Notes under the pieces: model-generated | The model's input: only the letters and a program-made list of their open reading frames with translations | What the model was told of the DNA's origin: nothing | Database searches by the model: none | Source: Symsagittifera roscoffensis | Lineage: Eukaryota > Xenacoelomorpha > Acoela > Convolutidae | Reading direction: 5' to 3' | Assembly (NCBI RefSeq): GCF_963678635.1 | Contig: NC_087066.1 | Span: 55,012,312 to 55,076,311, forward strand | Length of the DNA: 64,000 nt | Shown: in pieces, positions 46,901-57,676 of the stretch | How positions within the stretch are numbered: the first letter of the stretch is position 1 | Layout: every line of letters starts with the position of its first letter | Position numbers and translations under genes: made by a program

Positions 46901-49900
46901 CGATAGCTGCCGACTTTTGTCCTAATCTACCGCCGAACTCGGTTCAAATCGGGAAGCGAATCACTGGTAGGTGTCTCTACAATTCATCTGTTCTCTAACT
47001 GATTTGTACGAGTAAAAAATCATTTACTTAAAAGTTCTCTCTGAAACACTTTTAACTCATATAATTAGACATTAAAATTTTAAAGTTACAACGTAAAAAT
47101 TTTCGTAACAGCAAATTACAGATAATACCATCAATTCTTATAGGGTATCTTTAATGTGTTGTCCCAACCCAATGCAAATTTTACCATCGTGTTTTAAAGT
47201 ATACACATAAAGACAAAAATTCCCGCTCCGAAAAAAAATATTTTAACCGAATTCTGATTAGAATTTGTAAAAAGAGAATAGAAAGATACTTGAAGATGAG
47301 TTGAATTTTTTTAAATGTTAACAAAAGACGTGGCGACTAGAATCTTGAGAACTTGATGTTCCATTTTGGCAAAGAAGTTCCTTTAGCGTCTGAACAAAAA
47401 GGCATTTTTATCGCTCAATGTGGGAACAATTAGCGACTAAGACTAAATTTTATTGTTCCATCAGTATAAGTTTCTCTTGAATAACATTTAACCTAATTGA
47501 TTTCCCTAACCTGCTGGGTTGTAATCAAAACATTGGGAATTTGTTGCCATCGCTAGCAGGAAATTGAAGCCCCATGCATCGAACAAAATCTTTTCTCAGT
47601 TTCCTTATTTTGTTTCATTAGCTCTGCCTGTTTAATGATCTATTTGAAAGAATTAAGCAGTCGTAGTTAGCCTGTTTTTTTTTCATGTTTTTTAAACATT
47701 TTTCGTTGTTACTGCAGAAAATTTTCAAATGAAATTTGCAACTTGAAAGTAAGCAAAGACAATTTTGTCTCTGAAATCAATTCACTGGTGCCAAATTTTT
47801 CACTTAGACGGTGATTGAAAAAATAATGAAGGGAAATGGCCATTTCGAAGTCAATAGTCAAGAACAGTAACATCCTAAATTAGCTGAAAGTCTGATGTTG
47901 AGTTACTTGACTGAATGTCAATCATGATATAATATTATTTATGCTTGGACTAAAAAAAATAGTTTCGATTTAAAAAAAATCTATCAAAAATTCGACTAGA
48001 AATCTCCTTTCTTGTGAAATTTTCTGAAACCGAATCCTTGGAAAAGTTTAATTTTTGATGCATTTGCCGTTTCAGACACGACATTCGAGGGTCAAATCTT
48101 CGGAGTGGTGAGTTGTCACAACCCCACTTTGTGTGCAGTGAAGCTGGCCTCGCCAAATGCCATCGATGCCTCCACAGTTTCGATCGAAGAGAAACACTCA
48201 AAGAGGAGATTCTTGGTTGAGGCTGTCACCATGTCTCAGTTCCATCACTGTAATGTGCAGAAAATACATGGGCTCATATATTCAGGTAGGAAATACAAGT
48301 TATCTCTAATTGTACGAATATAAAAAATGTTAAAAAAATCGGGAGTAAGACAAAATTCCGACGTGGAAAAATGGAACAAAAAATTGGATAAATTACGAAG
48401 GTGATAGAAAAAATCCGAAATATGAAAAATTGCAGTAAAAAGCCAAAATGAAAATTTTGCTGCAAAAATGCGAAATATTAAGAAAAAGTAGATTCAACCA
48501 TATGAAAGACTGAAAAATTTAAAATCGCTCGAAACCTTCCAAGACACTGCTACGTCCTAAAAATTGGAAAAAGTGGATTCATACAAAAACTAGGAAAATG
48601 TCATAGTTTTCTGAGTGTATGAGTTCCTAAATTGTTCGGTGCTTCCCTAAATTGCTACCAAAAAGTGCTGTGTTTGAGCTTTTCAGATATTTTTTCCAAT
48701 TTTACTTGCTGTTTTTTTTTTTGCATTTTAATCTGGATTTTTTTTTCAGCTGAATCACCTTATATGGAAATGGCCACTGAATTGTGCAATCGGGGATCTC
48801 TCAAACAGTCTTTGATGGAGACGCAATATTGGGCACACAACCAGCACAGCACTGTCTTTTTCCTACTTAGAGGAATAGTCCACGGCATGGAATATCTACA
48901 CGATTTGGGATACCTACACAAGGTATAAATTATTATTCTTTTCATCTCTAAATTACTAAATTAGACACAATAAAATGAAATATCATTTACAACAAAATGT
49001 CAGATTTTATATGGATTATATAAAGCCCTGAGAAAACAATGCAATTTTTAATGACAGGTTAAGCATTGAATGGAAACAATTGTATGAAAAATTGTCTATC
49101 AAAATAATTTGGCCAATAAATAATTTTGCCTGCAGCAAGCTAAGAACGTTTTCATCATTATTCTAAAAGAAAATCAAAGACAAATCTTTCTGGCCTGGAG
49201 TATTTGCCGATTCATTTACTTTTTTTAGTGATGTTAACATTTTGAACTTGTTTCATGTTTTAGGTATTAAGAGCGCAGAATGTACTGATTACACACAATA
49301 ACGTGGCTAAAGTTTCCGGTTTCGACGAGCGGGCCTATCTCGAGGAGAATGATACAGCTACGGTACGTTTTTTGTTACTTTCTCACCCGAGAAATTTTAG
49401 CAATACGGACTACGATCCCGGTATTCATTCAAAAAAGCTATTAAAAATTTAAATCAAGTCGCAAATTTTTTTTCAAAGTGCAGAATATGTAAAAACATTG
49501 ATTAAATTATTGAATTTTGATCGAAATGATTTGTAATTTGCGGTTATGTAAAAGCGAGGGCGCTATCTTCAATATTAGGGCGGCTCTGCGAATTCTTATC
49601 CGATAGGCACACCCATGTTTTCATAAATTTTTATCTATTTTGCCTCCAAGGGCTGAGTTTTCCATTTGGCTTTTTACACTTCCTGTGATATTATCTGATA
49701 TTATTTGGAAAAGCGCCTCACTCCTCGACGCCGCTTATCTGTTTTTCAATAAATCTCAATTGATTCTCATCTTCAAGCTGATGTCACTTTACTAAGCACA
49801 TAAGTTAGTAATTTTTATAAATTTGGTCAGCCACAGAGCTTTTGTGAAATGAATTTCAAAGGAGTTGAATTGAGTATAATGAATATGCTGTACCGAATGA

Positions 49901-52345
49901 GTTTCTTGATACCGTGATGCTGAAAAGTGAATAAATTTTTCAAAGCTATTTTTGTGCTCATTGATATAGTTAAAGCAATTTTTGAACTATTTAAATTAGT
50001 AAATGAAATAATAACTGAAGTGAATTTTATGAAGGTCCTTACGTTCACTTACGGAAGCAGCGATATGTTGTTAAGATCAATCTGTTCCTTTTTCTCAGGA
50101 TGGCAAGTTTGCGGTGCATAGCCGAACCTGCCTAATCTAGAACATACTTGTGCTTCAAGAACAAACAGTCAAAATAATTCAGTTGAGTTTTTCATGGCGC
50201 AGCTCTGTAAACCACTAATCTTTTTTTGAAAACTTATTTTTTGGATAATTTTTTAAAAACTAGTCTTGGAAACTTTGGTTTTCGCTTGAGCAGATAAATT
50301 AAATCATACGGGAAGCGGAAATTGACCCACGTATCTGCAACTTAGTCGAAAGTTTGGTGATTCAAGGTTCGTAATGATGCGTGCTCGAGATATTACTTAG
50401 AATCACGATATTTTTAAGGTTAAGCAATACTTCCAAGCCCAGAAATAGTAAATAAAATAGCTTGTAGTTCTGAATCAGGCTCAACAGCGGTTCGCCTTTC
50501 CCTACGATAAGCGGCCTTTAAAGAAACAAGCATGCTCGCTTGGCAATCCAAAGATTTCCGGATCGATGCCCATTCGCTCACAATTCGTCTGAATTTAAAA
50601 AAAACACACTATCATATATATTCCTTTTTTTCTTCGAAATTCGGAACAATAAATAATGGTGGGGAGCAAAAAAAAATTGGGTACAGCGCTGTTTTTAGGC
50701 GCGACAGATCAAAGATAGATCTTTTCTTTCATTTAGGCCAGGTATTGTAACCTATCACGAAGAGTTTTTGTTTGTTGCTCCAGGCGCTGGATGAGTTAGA
50801 TCTGGTGCCATGGCAGCCGGCAGAAGTGATCCAGCAGAACAAGTTCAGTGCCGCAGGAGATGTGTTCTCTTTTGGAGTTCTGTTCTGGGAAGTTCTACAT
50901 GACTGCAACCAGAGACCTTACAATATGGACTCAAGCAAAGAGGTTCGTTAAGTGTCTTATGTGGCTTTTGCCCAAAAATTCATCTAAATATACATGTTTT
51001 GGCCATTATAAACCACCCCCCCCCCCCCTTGAGTATCATGAGTAATCATCAGTGTTATTTCCACAGATACATCGCCGTACTCGTCAATTGTAACATTATG
51101 TAATAGTTCAGAGATTGCAGTTCTATTAAAGAACTGTTTTTCAAAAGCGTTTGTTTTGATAATCACGATCGCTCGGAATTGTGGGAGAATGATTGGAAAG
51201 GACAGTAACAATAGTCATAAATCTAATTTTGACATCGTGGTTATTTAGGTATTTGGGTCCAATTTTGGGTAATTAAGTCAAAAAAAGTTTCCACGCGAAA
51301 AATGAAATTCTGTTTTCTTGTTTTCTAACATCTTTTTTTGTTTTAGGTCGCACTGAAAACCTGCGAAGGCAAACGTCCCCCAATCCCTGTCGAAGTTCCT
51401 CAGTGGGTTGAGAATTTGATCACGTGCTGCTGGACTGAAGACTTGATGAGGCGGCCGATGTTTTCAGTGATCAGACAGCAGATAGACGCACTAATCATGA
51501 ACAACTCAATGCCTCACGCTAAATTGTCATCTCTGTCTCACGAACAAGACCCGATGAGTCAGTCGCTATACGTCAGCCCCAACCGAATCAAGTGAGTTTT
51601 AGATTGCGTTAACATAGAATTTTATAGTTAAAGCCAAATTGTTGGCAATATCGATGACCGTGAGCAATTTAATAGGTCAAAAAATATATCATTTTAGGCA
51701 AGAACTTTTTTTAAACAGTTTTTACGTGTCAAAATAAGTGAGAAACTAAAATTTGACTTCGAAATGAGCTGTTTTAGGTTAATTAATTTCGTTCAGATTC
51801 GTTGACCGAAAAGGAAACTGCCAACAATTTGGCATTAACTATAAATAAAATGAACGAAATAATCTTAACAAATAGAACCAGGAGCTATTAAAAGGCTATT
51901 TCGGGAAGAAAATAATGGTACAACACTGTTTTTGTTGTTCAAAAAATATTCTGGATAGCAATGTTTTTAACCAGTTATTAATTTATTTACCTAGCAAAAC
52001 ATTTTTGATGCATTTTAGATAACCCTTCAAATAAGTACCTTGTGTTTCAGTTTAATGCAACCCTCTCAGTATTACGACTTCGACGTAGCTAAGTGGCTAC
52101 ATAGTCTCAAACTAGAAAAACTCATCCCGGCGTTCGATAAAATGGGGATCACTTCACTTGAGCAGGTGTCAATGCTGAAAGAAACGGACTTGACCTCTAT
52201 GACTAATCTGAATAGTCGCCAGAGAAAGAAACTCCTGAATAGTATTGCGCAATTCAACTTGAAGACATCTGCTTCACCCACTAATCCGATATCCTCTTTA
52301 ATCATGCGGGATAAAATGGACGCATACCCGGATCATGTAGTGTGA
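31853..52345 (+). CDS. Eph-family receptor with a pseudokinase domain, 16 exons
   Basis: Sixteen exons with GT-AG junctions and matching phases join to 3192 bases, or 1063 residues. Eph receptors usually have about 1000. Order: signal peptide (1-22), ephrin-binding domain (about 25-230), Cys-rich region (about 230-340), FN3-1 (about 345-445), FN3-2 (about 446-543), membrane helix (about 558-583), juxtamembrane YEDL (Tyr644), kinase domain (about 665-950) and SAM domain (about 972-1035). Eph receptors bind membrane ephrins at cell contacts and guide migration and axons. The beta-3 Lys693, helix-C Glu719 and catalytic-loop Asn804 are kept. The Gly-rich loop is not recognisable, HRD is HKV (Val799), DFG is GFD (817-819), APE is PAE, and the activation loop is short with no Tyr. 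Catalysis is therefore unlikely; signalling through partners or scaffolding is inferred. Lack of stops or shifts argues against a pseudogene. Confidence 0.9.
32474..32550 (+). CDS. Eph-like exon 2: start of the ephrin-binding domain
   Basis: Acceptor TTTGTTTTAG ends at 32473; donor CAG/GTCAGA. I chose this acceptor because it alone restores the frame (phase 1 in, phase 0 out). The stronger-looking acceptor at 32375 leads to a stop at 32470, and CATTTAG at 32442 gives the wrong phase. Confidence 0.65.
32990..33219 (+). CDS. Eph-like exon 3: ephrin-binding domain
   Basis: Encodes WEQV...ETFAVCND, which matches the WEEV...YQVCN block of Eph receptors, then NYLTSPRIQVPEGASFVQLNY, equivalent to NWLRT..I.R.GA...VEIKF. 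A Ser/Gly-rich insertion of about 20 residues separates the two. Confidence 0.85.
34869..35380 (+). CDS. Eph-like exon 4: ephrin-binding domain and first Cys-rich segment
   Basis: Holds SNSFIFLAFFDTGYCGSVTI (compare GFYLAFQDVGACIALVSV) and VCPEQ. A CRFDGVWE segment (compare CGADGEW) and FCVCLPGFYG (compare CLCNAGYE) follow. The Cys pair expected near the exon start (DCNS...GSCKET in canonical members) is absent. Confidence 0.9.
36302..36473 (+). CDS. Eph-like exon 5: Cys-rich (EGF/TNFR-like) segment
   Basis: Encodes six Cys in the order expected for the Eph Cys-rich region (FCRKCPQNSKPNSEQTFCSC, then NSGYFR and YPCY). This matches PCLECP...TSCECEEGFFRA...PCTRPPS. Confidence 0.9.
36733..37013 (+). 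CDS. Eph-like exon 6: first fibronectin type III domain
   Basis: Strand B Trp (VELSWTEP), strand C (WYAIKC) and the F-strand motif LKPETEYKLRLEVFS are clear FN3 hallmarks. It enters in phase 2 and leaves in phase 1. Confidence 0.85.
37014..41679. other. Intron 6 of the Eph-like gene
   Basis: AT-rich, with no convincing coding exon, RNA gene or clear repeat. A GC-richer patch near 38850-39070 has no open frame of note. Confidence 0.5.
41680..41862 (+). CDS. Eph-like exon 7: second FN3 domain, first half
   Basis: Encodes SVVEPSVSVIDNRLKVSWKE and LRYKVEVMID, which are the A to C strands of FN3. The preceding intron is the longest in the gene (about 4.7 kb). Confidence 0.85.
43712..44121 (+). 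mobile_element. hAT-type MITE copy in intron 7 of the Eph-like gene
   Basis: CGGCCGATCTAGGATTTTTC at the left and CCCCAAATCCGCTACTG at the right mark the same family as 6898-7241, more decayed at the tips. TGGTAACA to the left and TGGTGACA to the right are a possible 8-bp target duplication with one change. Confidence 0.65.
44124..44167. repeat. Perfect hairpin (18-bp arms, 8-nt loop)
   Basis: GACAGTATATGTTGATCC at 44124-44141 pairs exactly with 44150-44167. It lies just right of the MITE and 148 bp before exon 8. A partial third copy of the arm (GGATCAACATAT) follows. Confidence 0.8.
44315..44428 (+). CDS. Eph-like exon 8: second FN3 domain, second half
   Basis: This short exon encodes the F and G strands (LSIKIGIVSNGSVYWGDEIF) and joins in phase on both sides. 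The canonical ARTAAGYG turn is not recognisable. Confidence 0.75.
44703..44954 (+). CDS. Eph-like exon 9: transmembrane segment and juxtamembrane start
   Basis: Residues 558-583 form one membrane helix (AVGIMLSMLLLVAILVCGV) followed by basic residues HRTR. The cytoplasmic part is rich in Tyr (GYYPAS, GYDYAT). Confidence 0.9.
46844..46966 (+). CDS. Eph-like exon 10: juxtamembrane region
   Basis: FVEPSLYEDL corresponds to the conserved YIDPxTYEDP. The second Tyr (644) is kept but the first is Phe638. IGKRITG then leads into the kinase domain. Confidence 0.9.
48076..48285 (+). CDS. Eph-like exon 11: kinase N-lobe
   Basis: The Gly-rich loop GxGxFGxV is replaced by a GDTTFEGQ segment. CAVK (Lys693) and RRFLVEAVTMSQFHHCNV (Glu719) match the VAIK and helix-C regions of Eph kinases. 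Confidence 0.9.
48750..48922 (+). CDS. Eph-like exon 12: kinase hinge to catalytic loop
   Basis: Encodes YMEMATELCNRGSLKQSL (hinge, compare MIITEYMENGSLDSFL) and GIVHGMEYLHDLGYLHK. It ends exactly after the His-Lys of the HRD position. Confidence 0.9.
49264..49362 (+). CDS. Eph-like exon 13: degenerate catalytic loop and DFG region
   Basis: Begins VLRAQNVLI, so the catalytic Asp is Val799, followed by the conserved Asn804. It continues AKVSGFDERAYLEEN, where the usual DFG is GFD. The donor is ACG/GTACGT. Confidence 0.9.
50340..50600 (+). repeat. SINE-like element with tRNA-like end, copy 1
   Basis: GATGCGTGCTCGAGATATTA to CCCTACGATAAGCGGCCTTT resembles 62630-62785. It is followed by a tRNA-like segment (GCTCGCTTGGCAATCC, then GGATCGATGCC as a B-box-like motif). 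It lies in intron 13 of the receptor gene. Confidence 0.4.
50784..50942 (+). CDS. Eph-like exon 14: C-lobe after the activation segment
   Basis: VPWQPAEVIQQNKFSAAGDV aligns with IRWTAPEAI..RKFTSASDV, with APE changed to PAE. FSFGVLFWEVL matches WSYGIVMWEVM. The segment between GFD and this point is about ten residues shorter than in Eph kinases and lacks Tyr. Confidence 0.9.
51347..51591 (+). CDS. Eph-like exon 15: end of kinase domain and linker
   Basis: CEGKRPPIPVEVPQWVENLI and CCWTEDLMRRPMFSVIRQQI match the C-terminal helices of Eph kinases, including the CW...RP motif. A Ser-rich linker follows. Confidence 0.9.
52051..52345 (+). CDS. Eph-like exon 16: SAM domain and C-terminus
   Basis: DVAKWLHSLKLEKLIPAFDK to LNSRQRKKLLNSI is a typical Eph SAM domain. 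The tail ends DHVV; it is hydrophobic but fits no standard PDZ-ligand class well. The stop TGA is at 52343-52345. No AATAAA polyadenylation signal is evident nearby. Confidence 0.9.
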
Positions 52346-52729
52346 ATAATATCAAGACGATTTCGAAATTCAAACTCATTTTCATTCCTGAGCTTAATCG
52401 GCTCAATGAGAAAAAAAAAACTCGAAATCAGTTCGTTTGAAATTGAAAGAGAACTTTCGCTTGTTCATCATATTCTTTTTGTAATAATCAGTTAGTTTTT
52501 GATAGAAATTGCGACGATAAATGATGTTGTTTTTGCATGTTCACTTTTCCTTCGTTTGCTGAATTAAATTTGTATCATTTAAATGTTTTAAGCAATTTTA
52601 ACTTACCATGACCCATCGTCGTATACCGGCGAAGCTGCTTCTTAAATTGTTTTCAAAAATTAATATAAAGCAGTGTTTGGAAAACTTAATGAGAATTATG
52701 GAATTATTTTTCCGACCATTTGAAAATGT
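52346..52729 (+). other. 3' flank of the Eph-like gene
   Basis: The probable 3' UTR and flank, AT-rich, with no other gene visible. Confidence 0.35.
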
Positions 52730-52900
52730 TAATGTTTTTTTCCACGCAAAAATAGGTACCACAAAAAATTATTGGAATGGGCCGAGTGATATATCATTTT
52801 AAGGCCCTTTTGGTCGTGATTCGAACGGCATAAAAAATGTTCCAAATTTTTTGCCCAGTGTTGAAACAACCGGCTTAACTTTTATTCCAATTTCGAGCGA
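52730..52900 (+). repeat. Fragment of dispersed repeat family D
   Basis: AAAATAGGTACCACAAAAAA, GAGTGATATATCA and GGTCGTGATTCGAACGGC identify the right-hand block of the family. Confidence 0.6.
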
Positions 52901-53147
52901 ATTAGGCGATCGAGTAACGTGCGTTAAATATAAATATTAACCATTTAGATTTAAAAATTTAAAGTTCACTAAAAAGAAAAACAGTTTTGGAAACTCCATT
53001 AAGCGCTTTCATGGCCATAAAAAAATTTCATACCCACTTCATACCAATTTGGTGCAAAAATTAGAAAAGCTTCAGAAAATTTGTGTTGTTTTTTTTTTAA
53101 ACAAATGTAGTATTTAATGCCTGATTCACAATTTTTTCACTTGTTCG

Positions 53148-53615
53148 TATTGTTCTATAATCAAACCACGCGGAAGAGACGACGCTTCTTTGAAGATTAA
53201 AAAAAATTGTAGGTCCTTACGAATCAGGTCGGAACATTCAAAGTTGTTTGGTCGTTCGGTAGTTTTTCTAAATTTATCAACTCTGATTGTGAATTTTATG
53301 ATTTTTATTGAAATAAAAGCTATCGGTTTTTGTTATACAGGTCAATTGATCTCACTTTACATATTCTGAAGGAAAATCAATTTAGTATACTTTTGTATGC
53401 TTAAAGAAGGATGGATCGTAAAAGTTTTCAGTTTCAGAAATTTATAGCTCAAAATTTAATGACTGAATTTTTGTTTTCATCCTGATGAGTGTCCATCCAA
53501 ATTTTGTTGGCTTAGTTGCTGCTCTGTAAAGGATTCGCAATGCATTTTCAGGCCGTCTAAAAATTATTTGAAGTGAACTTTTGAAGCTTTTCTAAATGAA
53601 ATGTTTTTTTGCTTG
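53148..53615. repeat. Repeat A, first copy (468 bp)
   Basis: From TATTGTTCTATAATCAAACC to TTTTTTTGCTTG. It is repeated almost identically at 54741-55210, directly flanking repeat B. Confidence 0.85.
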
Positions 53616-54740
53616 CTGCAGAAATTTAAGTTTCAATTCAGACTGCAATTATCTACAATTAAGGTTTCAATAAAAACAACAAGCGTCCAGAAAATATATC
53701 AAATGTATATGTTTTGTTCTCCCTGGTGAAAGCGTTTTCTCCAATTTTCTTCGGTTTGTCAGTTTTATCAAATAGTTTACTCCCGTTTTAACAGGACCCC
53801 TAGTGTTTAACTGTTTTTAAGGGGCCCTAGAACATACGCTAACGCGTGTGAATTTCAATCCCAAGGTCAAAGGTTTGATTCCGGTACATTGTAGAACTTT
53901 TGTATATTATGTTTTTTCTTTCGTTTTACTCATTTTTTGACCCTTCTAGAGCTTCTTTTCTCCCTTCCCTTTTTTTGTTTTTTTTGCGAAATGCAGCTTT
54001 GATCTGGTGTTGAAATTTTAACAACGAACAAAAAGCAAAAAAAAAGCTGGCCGCTGTGAAAGTAGCACAATGTGTTCGAACTCCATTGATTTACACTTGA
54101 AAGTTCAAAAACAAAAAAATCTAAAAATCTGAAAAAAAAACATTCGAACTATCAAAAAACCTTCGAATTGAGTGATCAAACTTGTTGAAAAACTAAAAAA
54201 TGAATTAACAATAGGTTTGAAGTAGAGTTAATTTAAAAGTCAGCTTTTAATCAAAAATTACTGTCAGCCTCAAGCTGGAAATTGAACAATTACTTCCATT
54301 TTTTTAAATATTTTTTTTCATATGCGTTTTATCATGATGCGTTTTATCCTGATCTAATGCGTTTTATCATGATTCCACAATTGACATTCTAAAAAATTTT
54401 TGTAATCGAAATTAAGAAAAAAGTTGCACTCAACTTTTTCATAAAAAGAACAGTTATTTATTTCTTTACGTGCCATTATGACGGTCTTTTAAAAAAATAT
54501 TTAACTAAGTGACAGATTTTTTGGTCGTCCGATAATGTTATGGTTTACGCAGGAAAAAAGCTCTTACGCAGCAAGTAAAAATTCGGAGTTCGGCTTTTGA
54601 TCAGTCATGAATTTCAAATGAGTCCCTTAACTTCAATGCCTTGAGCTACAACTTGAAAAACATTTTCCCTTGTGGCAACTTTTAAGTTTCAAAACTTGCA
54701 GGTTTTGAATCATTATTAATGATCAATATGTTTCGTTCTG
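53616..54740. repeat. Repeat B, first copy (1125 bp)
   Basis: From CTGCAGAAATTTAAG to TATGTTTCGTTCTG. Another copy with the same end points is at 59095-60220. It contains a tRNA-like segment near 53840-53895 with CTAACGCGT and GGTTTGATTCC, which resemble pol III A and B boxes. Confidence 0.85.
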
Positions 54741-55210
54741 TATTGTTCTATAATCAAACCACGCGGAAGAGACGACGCTTCTTTGAAGATTAAAAAAAAT
54801 TGTAGGTCCTTACGAATCAGGTCGGAACATTCAAAGTTGTTTGGTCGTTCGGTAGTTTTTCTAAATTTATCAGCTCTGATTGTGAATTTTATGATTTTTA
54901 TTGAAATAAAAGCTATCGGTTTTTGTTATACAGGTCAATTGATCTCACTTTACATATTCTGAAGGAAAATTAATTTAGTATACTTTTGTATGCTTAAAGA
55001 AGGATGGATCGTAAAAGTTTTCAGTTTCAGAAATTTATAGCTCAAAATTTAATGACTGAATTTTTGTTTTCATCCTGATGAGTGTCCATCCAAATTTTGT
55101 TGGCTTAGTTGCTGCTCTGTAAAGGATTCGCAATGCATTTTCAGGCCGTCTAAAAATTATTTGAAGTGAACTTTTGAAGCTTTTCTAAATGAAATGTTTT
55201 TTTTTGCTTG
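54741..55210. repeat. Repeat A, second copy
   Basis: A direct repeat of 53148-53615 on the other side of B, which gives an A-B-A arrangement. Differences are a few single bases and the length of one T run. Confidence 0.85.
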
Positions 55211-55517
55211 CTTCCTGAAAAATGTTTTGAATTCCGTCCCTTTTTGTATTCACTATCTTGCACTGCAACTAGCGATAGTTTCTGTTGTATCGCTAGTTGA
55301 ACTTTCCCCTTTTGTCTACTGGAAAGGTGGTCTAAGATTTCTTCCTATTATTGCCGATCATCACTCGTCTTGCTATTTTGTCAATTTAGTTACTCGGATG
55401 TTTATTTTCTTGTTTGGTTTTCAATAGAAATAATTTCTGATTCTGGCTTATTTTTTTGAAAAATTATATCTAATGTTTAAATGGAAAATTTTGATTTTAA
55501 ATAATTTGAACGGTTTA

Positions 55518-55812
55518 GGTCGTTTTTGGGAAACGTTTTCTTGACAATTTTTCTTGACAACATTTCCTGATAGCAAATTGTGTTCTTTTCGGCTCAATTG
55601 ATTACCATTAATTGAACAAAAATCAGGTCGGTTTTGGCAAAAGTTTTCTTGACAACTTTTCTTGACAACATTTCCTTATAGCAAATTGTGTTCTTTCGGC
55701 TCAATTGATTACCATCAACTGAATAAAAATCAGGTCGGTTTTGGCAACAGTTTTTTAGACAATTTTTCTTGACAACATTTCTTTATAGCAAATTGTGTTC
55801 TTTTCGGCTCAT
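55518..55812 (+). repeat. Three-copy tandem repeat, period about 107-108 bp
   Basis: Units start at 55518, 55626 and 55733. Each has AGGTCG, TTCTTGACAACATTTC, ATAGCAAATTGTGTTCTT and CGGCTCA. Confidence 0.85.
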
Positions 55813-57670
55813 TTGGCGTCGACCTTTGTGTTTTTGGCATATTAGGCACTCGGTCAAATTTTAAAATTAATTTAATGATGGTGATTGTAATACTCGTCTG
55901 TTCTACTGAAATTGGAAAATATTGTCCAATGATTGTTTTTTGCTGCGCTTGTGTTGTATCGCGAGTAATGCGCAGCTCCGCTCTGCCTTTGTGTACAAAC
56001 TCAAACGATTGTTACTCTACGAGTTTATTTATTCCAAAATGAAAAGCGACTCTTAAGGATCAATTTCTATTTTCCGTTTCGTTTCAGTTAATGCATAAGA
56101 TGCAGCCCTAAGAAAATTATTTGAAGCTAAAAAAGTTAATGCATGCTTTTATACTTATCCGATTTTCGATTTAATTAGTTGAGTACTTGGACTAGTACTT
56201 TTCTTTCAGGCTAATATTAACAGTTCAACTAGCCAAGCATAGCAATTGGTCTATACCATTTCAAAGATTCTCTTGCGTTTCTTTTAATTCCCTCCCATTC
56301 CATCACTTTGCGCATTTAAGGAGCTTCAAAGTTGCCAATTAGAGTCATAAAAAGGTAATATTTTTCGTTCTATGAAAGCGTATGCGACTTGCTAGTCCGG
56401 CTACAAGATCAATTTTTTTATGGAGTCAAACTAAGTTGTTTACCAATTCGGTACCAGACGACCGACAGAATTGGTAATTTTGTACTTAAGATAGCGCAAA
56501 GGGGGGGGGGGGGGGTCTGTCAAACAAAATCTTGAAAAGTCAAAAAACTTTCTAAACTATGGATTGTTCTTCATGCAAACATAAAATCAGTTGTTATAGC
56601 AAGCAAAACATCGCTTTTGCAAACTTCATCTGTGCTTTTTTGCATGCGCTTGGGATGCAATTTTTCAAAATCATTTCCTACGAGCAATGTCAGCTACCTA
56701 TTAATACAGCTTGCGTCTTTTTCCAGTTTTTGTTTCCCGACTTGAGAATAAAGCTTATCGTATACTTCCATAGATTGACAGTTTATTCTCATAAAGATCC
56801 GCACAATTTCACTGACGGAAAAACTTTATAAAATCACTGTGTAAGCTAATTTCGATTCAATGAAAGTTTATGAAATGAATTTTTCATAAATTACGACACG
56901 ACTGATTGTGTCAGGGTAAACCCTGAAGTGCCGACTGCCCATTAATTGATATCGAATACCTTTGGTAAATGACAAACTTTTGCTTGCTGACAAATTATGG
57001 TTTTCAGGTTGGTAATATCAAATTCTAAGCATTAAAATTTAAGTCGTGTATGGAATTTATGAAACCGATTAGCTTGCCTGGATTTGGAACGATTTTGTAG
57101 TGCAGGATAATTCGCGACGCGTAAATAACGCGCGTTACACTTTCAGCATCAAAATATGAAACGGACAGTTTAACTAGACTAGTTTCAAAAAAATATAGTT
57201 GTGTGCGTTCTCAACGTGAACTACAAAGCGCCAGGGATCAATTTAACTAGAAAAAAGTTCTTTGAATTTTGATATGAATATAAATTACCACCCCGAGCAT
57301 AAATAGTCTTCACTTTTTTCAAAAATAATACCAAAATGGCTCTTTTGGTATTATTTTTTTAACCCTTGCGATAAGCAAAGGCAGTGCAATCGGGTACTAG
57401 ACTTCTATCCCGTTAAGAATTTTGTTCAAAGAATGGTCAAAACTAGAAATGAGAATTTAGGTTTTGTTCATAATAAGTTCAAATTTCTTGGCGTCTCCGG
57501 CACACTTGATCTGGACGTAACGAATACGCCTGGGATGGCAAAAGTACCGGGTTTGAATCTGACAGGATTGAAAAACTCCGTTAAGAAAAACTGGATGACA
57601 CAAATTAAGAAAACTTAATTGACTCAAATTAAGAAAACTTAATAATTCAATTTTTTTGTGAAAGCATTTC
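55813..57670. other. Non-coding interval
   Basis: Holds one copy of the dispersed TATCGCGAGTAATGCGCAGC motif near 55955 and a run of 16 G near 56502. Short frames at 56559-56831 and 57433-57618 show no recognisable domain or splice support. Confidence 0.4.
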
Positions 57671-57676
57671 TTGTGT

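Noticed and set aside
51006-51020. Poly-C run near exon 14, and poly-G runs at 42607 and 56502
   Set aside because: Plain homopolymer tracts; noted only as places where the assembly length may be wrong.
52340-52345. PDZ-binding C-terminus on the Eph-like receptor
   Set aside because: The last residues DHVV end in Val, but position -2 is His, which fits none of the three standard ligand classes.
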